A DNA stretch of 29,163 nt from a virus: positions 1 through 29,163 of the IMG/VR virus record IMGVR_UViG_3300025310_000224; one strand, given 5' to 3'. Shown here piece by piece: positions 28,035 through 29,163 of the stretch. Both the position numbers and the translations under genes were made by a program. Below the pieces are notes generated by a model. The model made no database searches, had not been told where the DNA came from, and saw only the letters and a list, made by a program, of their open reading frames with translations. The stretch's first letter is position 1, and the number at the start of each line of letters is the position of its first letter.

Positions 28035-28795
28035 TTCTGTACCATCCCCGACACCTGCTCCAGTTGATCCGGTGACAACCTCGACGGGTTCAGGATCACG
28101 TTCGCGCCGTTGGAGATTGCCCACCGCACCTGCTCGACCTTCCACGCCGCGAACTCCGGGTCCGGCATCGGCTCAGACTCGCCGTCGGCTCCGACGATCA
28201 TCGGGCGTTTCGATATCACCACGGCGGTCATGAGCCCGGCATCTCGCGCCTGCTTTAGCGTGTATCGCCCGTTTTTCTCGTCGGCCATCCGCCAGAGCCA
28301 CGGCGCGGCGATAACGCCCATGTTGCCCCACATGGCTGCCAACGGGATCGACCACGGGCGCATTGTGTTGGCTTCCAGCCAGACGGACGGGAACGACGAG
28401 CACGCATGATCGACCACCATCCGCACGGTGTCTTGCGTGCCGCCGTCCTCCCAGCCGTGCGCGTAGTCGAACCCGATACCGTCGCACCATCCGGCGTACG
28501 TAGTCAGGACGCGGTTGATCTGGCGGTGGTCCACGATGCCCTTGCTGCCGATGTAGGCGTAGAGTCGGCACCCGGCCGGCAGCGACGCCAGCAACGAGGT
28601 CCACTCGTGCCGGTTGGTGCCGAAATCGAAGAGGAAGTCGTTTGGATCGCTCGGGTCGGTTTTTTTCAGCCAGACCCACATTGACTTTTGGAGAGATTTG
28701 GGCAGTGCCCGCGCCCGTTCTGCGATCGGGCGCGCGAACCCGGCCGGATCAGGGGCGACGTACATCATGGAGATTGATACCGGCTTTTCGCTCAT
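28031..28795 (-). CDS. TIM-barrel-like hypothetical protein
   Basis: The 254-residue protein starts at ATG 28795 and ends with a stop overlapping the next start. It shows a regular series of hydrophobic beta-strand candidates each followed by helices: MWVWLKK, CRLYAYIGS, CDGIGFDYAHG, SVWLEANTM, MGVIAAPWLWRMA, MTAVVISKR, ANVILNPSRL. This alternation suggests a TIM-barrel fold like that of glycoside hydrolases. The Asp in GFDYA and Glu in LEANT fall at strand ends where barrel enzymes hold catalytic acids, but I cannot assign a family. It has no signal peptide. It could act on sugars or be an unrelated barrel; lysis use is less likely because it is transcribed away from the lysis cassette. Confidence 0.65.
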   Translation of the reverse strand: MSEKPVSISMMYVAPDPAGFARPIAERARALPKSLQKSMWVWLKKTDPSDPNDFLFDFGTNRHEWTSLLASLPAGCRLYAYIGSKGIVDHRQINRVLTTYAGWCDGIGFDYAHGWEDGGTQDTVRMVVDHACSSFPSVWLEANTMRPWSIPLAAMWGNMGVIAAPWLWRMADEKNGRYTLKQARDAGLMTAVVISKRPMIVGADGESEPMPDPEFAAWKVEQVRWAISNGANVILNPSRLSPDQLEQVSGMVQK

Positions 28796-28881
28796 TGAGT
28801 AGCTCCTATCATGTGGTCATTGGCTGCGCAGCGCTCCAGGTCCGCCATTGCGGACTTGTCGCCGGCGTGGAAGTATGGTCA
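28792..28881 (-). other. In-frame continuation past the TGA of the right-edge gene
   Basis: From the TGA at 28881-28879 the same frame is open for 28 more codons, most with G/C at the third position, and stops at 28794-28792, giving the ATGA overlap with the next gene seen elsewhere in this operon. The piece reads like protein (YFHAGDKSAMADLERCAAN). It has no convincing ribosome binding site of its own. It is probably the true C-terminus of the gene to its right, cut by a nonsense mutation, sequencing error or recoded stop. Confidence 0.5.
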
Positions 28882-29163
28882 TGCCTCCTCACGGTGCGCG
28901 GTCCACGGGTCGCTGATAGGGGCAGGTCCTATTCCTTGCTGTGCGTGGGCCGCGTTTATTGCGGCGCCCATGTTGCGGGCGAGGGCCTCGCGTCCGTGCG
29001 GCGGCTCGGACTCGCACGGCGCGTGCGGGCCCATCCCGATCATGTCGCGGAGCACCGGGAGGACGCGGCCGACGATGTAGTCGTCACGACCGGCGGCGGA
29101 GGCGTTGGCGGCGGCGTCGGCGGCGTTGGCGGCGCGGGCGGCGGCGTAGGCGGCGTCGGCGCG
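28879..29163 (-). CDS. Alanine-rich hypothetical protein (partial at window edge)
   Basis: The frame enters from the right edge and runs for 94 codons to TGA at 28881-28879; its start lies beyond the window. The first ~25 visible residues are an alanine-rich helix (ADAAYAAARAANAADAAANA) with polar residues spaced about 3-4 apart. The rest includes GRDDYIVGRVLPVLRDMIG and a Pro/Gly-rich tail ending WTAHREEA. Similar Ala-rich repeat proteins occur in phages but I do not recognise a function. The frame continues in phase after the TGA, so the visible end may be premature. Confidence 0.6.
   Translation of the reverse strand, partial: RADAAYAAARAANAADAAANASAAGRDDYIVGRVLPVLRDMIGMGPHAPCESEPPHGREALARNMGAAINAAHAQQGIGPAPISDPWTAHREEA
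29095..29163 (-). repeat. GCC-rich alanine-repeat coding tract
   Basis: The minus-strand sequence is a run of GCC codons broken regularly by GAC, TAC, CGC and AAC codons, encoding an Ala-rich helix. The tract reaches the window edge, so its full length is unknown. Near-identical short units could vary in copy number by slippage. Confidence 0.6.

Noticed and set aside
28817-28882. A 21-codon minus-strand frame starting at ATG 28882 in an ATGA overlap.
   Set aside because: Its GAGGAGG site is too close to the ATG and the product is Arg-rich; the in-phase continuation of the alanine-rich gene explains the stretch better.
28811-29080. A plus-strand 89-codon frame near the right edge.
   Set aside because: It is antisense to the alanine-rich gene, has many Ser/Arg/Cys residues and no ribosome binding site.
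1-29163. tRNA genes, CRISPR arrays, insertion sequences, integrase or attachment sites.
   Set aside because: I saw no cloverleaf with acceptor/T-loop consensus, no spaced direct repeats, no transposase or recombinase motif, and no paired direct repeats in reading the window by eye; short or diverged examples could be missed.

Overview
The window looks like part of a tailed-phage (podovirus) genome, or a prophage of that type, from a GC-rich bacterium (roughly two thirds G+C by eye). The main evidence is a nearly complete T7-type virion gene set in T7 order on the plus strand: portal (gp8), scaffold (gp9), major capsid (gp10), tail tubular A (gp11), tail tubular B/nozzle (gp12), three internal or ejection proteins at the gp14, gp15 and gp16 positions, and the large terminase (gp19). 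All family calls are from recognised sequence motifs and remembered T7 sequences; no search was run. A lipobox-containing lysis-region lipoprotein and the ejection-protein trio suggest a Gram-negative-type envelope, but the host cannot be named.

Layout. At 1-3623 there are two tiny genes, then portal, scaffold, and two small proteins, one with an AT-hook-like tail. A 222-base untranslated leader (3624-3845) holds GC-rich hairpins ahead of the major capsid gene (3846-4892) and a capsid-adjacent structural protein (4930-5553). A strong intrinsic terminator (5600-5634) closes this block, much as T7 T-phi follows gene 10. At 5640-14436 lies the tail block: a large LamG/SGNH-like surface protein, small virion proteins, two diverged copies of tail tubular protein A, a small zinc-binding protein, and an enlarged tail tubular protein B with three homologous inserted modules. 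At 14440-21253 are the ejection proteins, and at 21257-23101 the terminase. At 23150-24417 is a lysis-type cassette: lipoprotein, holin-like peptide, coiled-coil membrane protein and small hypotheticals.

From 24411 to the right edge every gene is on the minus strand, converging on the late block with stop codons that overlap by 7 bases. This is a tightly packed accessory operon: a Dam-type adenine methyltransferase, a C-terminally shortened C5-cytosine methyltransferase, two zinc-finger-type small proteins, a TIM-barrel-like protein and several hypotheticals. Six of its junctions are 4-base stop/start overlaps (ATGA or GTGA), implying translational coupling. The right-edge gene is alanine-rich, incomplete at the window end, and appears to carry an in-frame TGA.

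Not seen in the window: small terminase, endolysin, RNA or DNA polymerase, integrase, tRNA, CRISPR, insertion sequence. The most unusual points are the triple module insertion in the tail nozzle protein, the duplicated tail adaptor gene, the terminator that buries the ribosome binding site of the surface-protein gene, the ejection protein of gp16 length with no visible transglycosylase, and the two accessory genes that end early but whose frame runs on to the next start codon.
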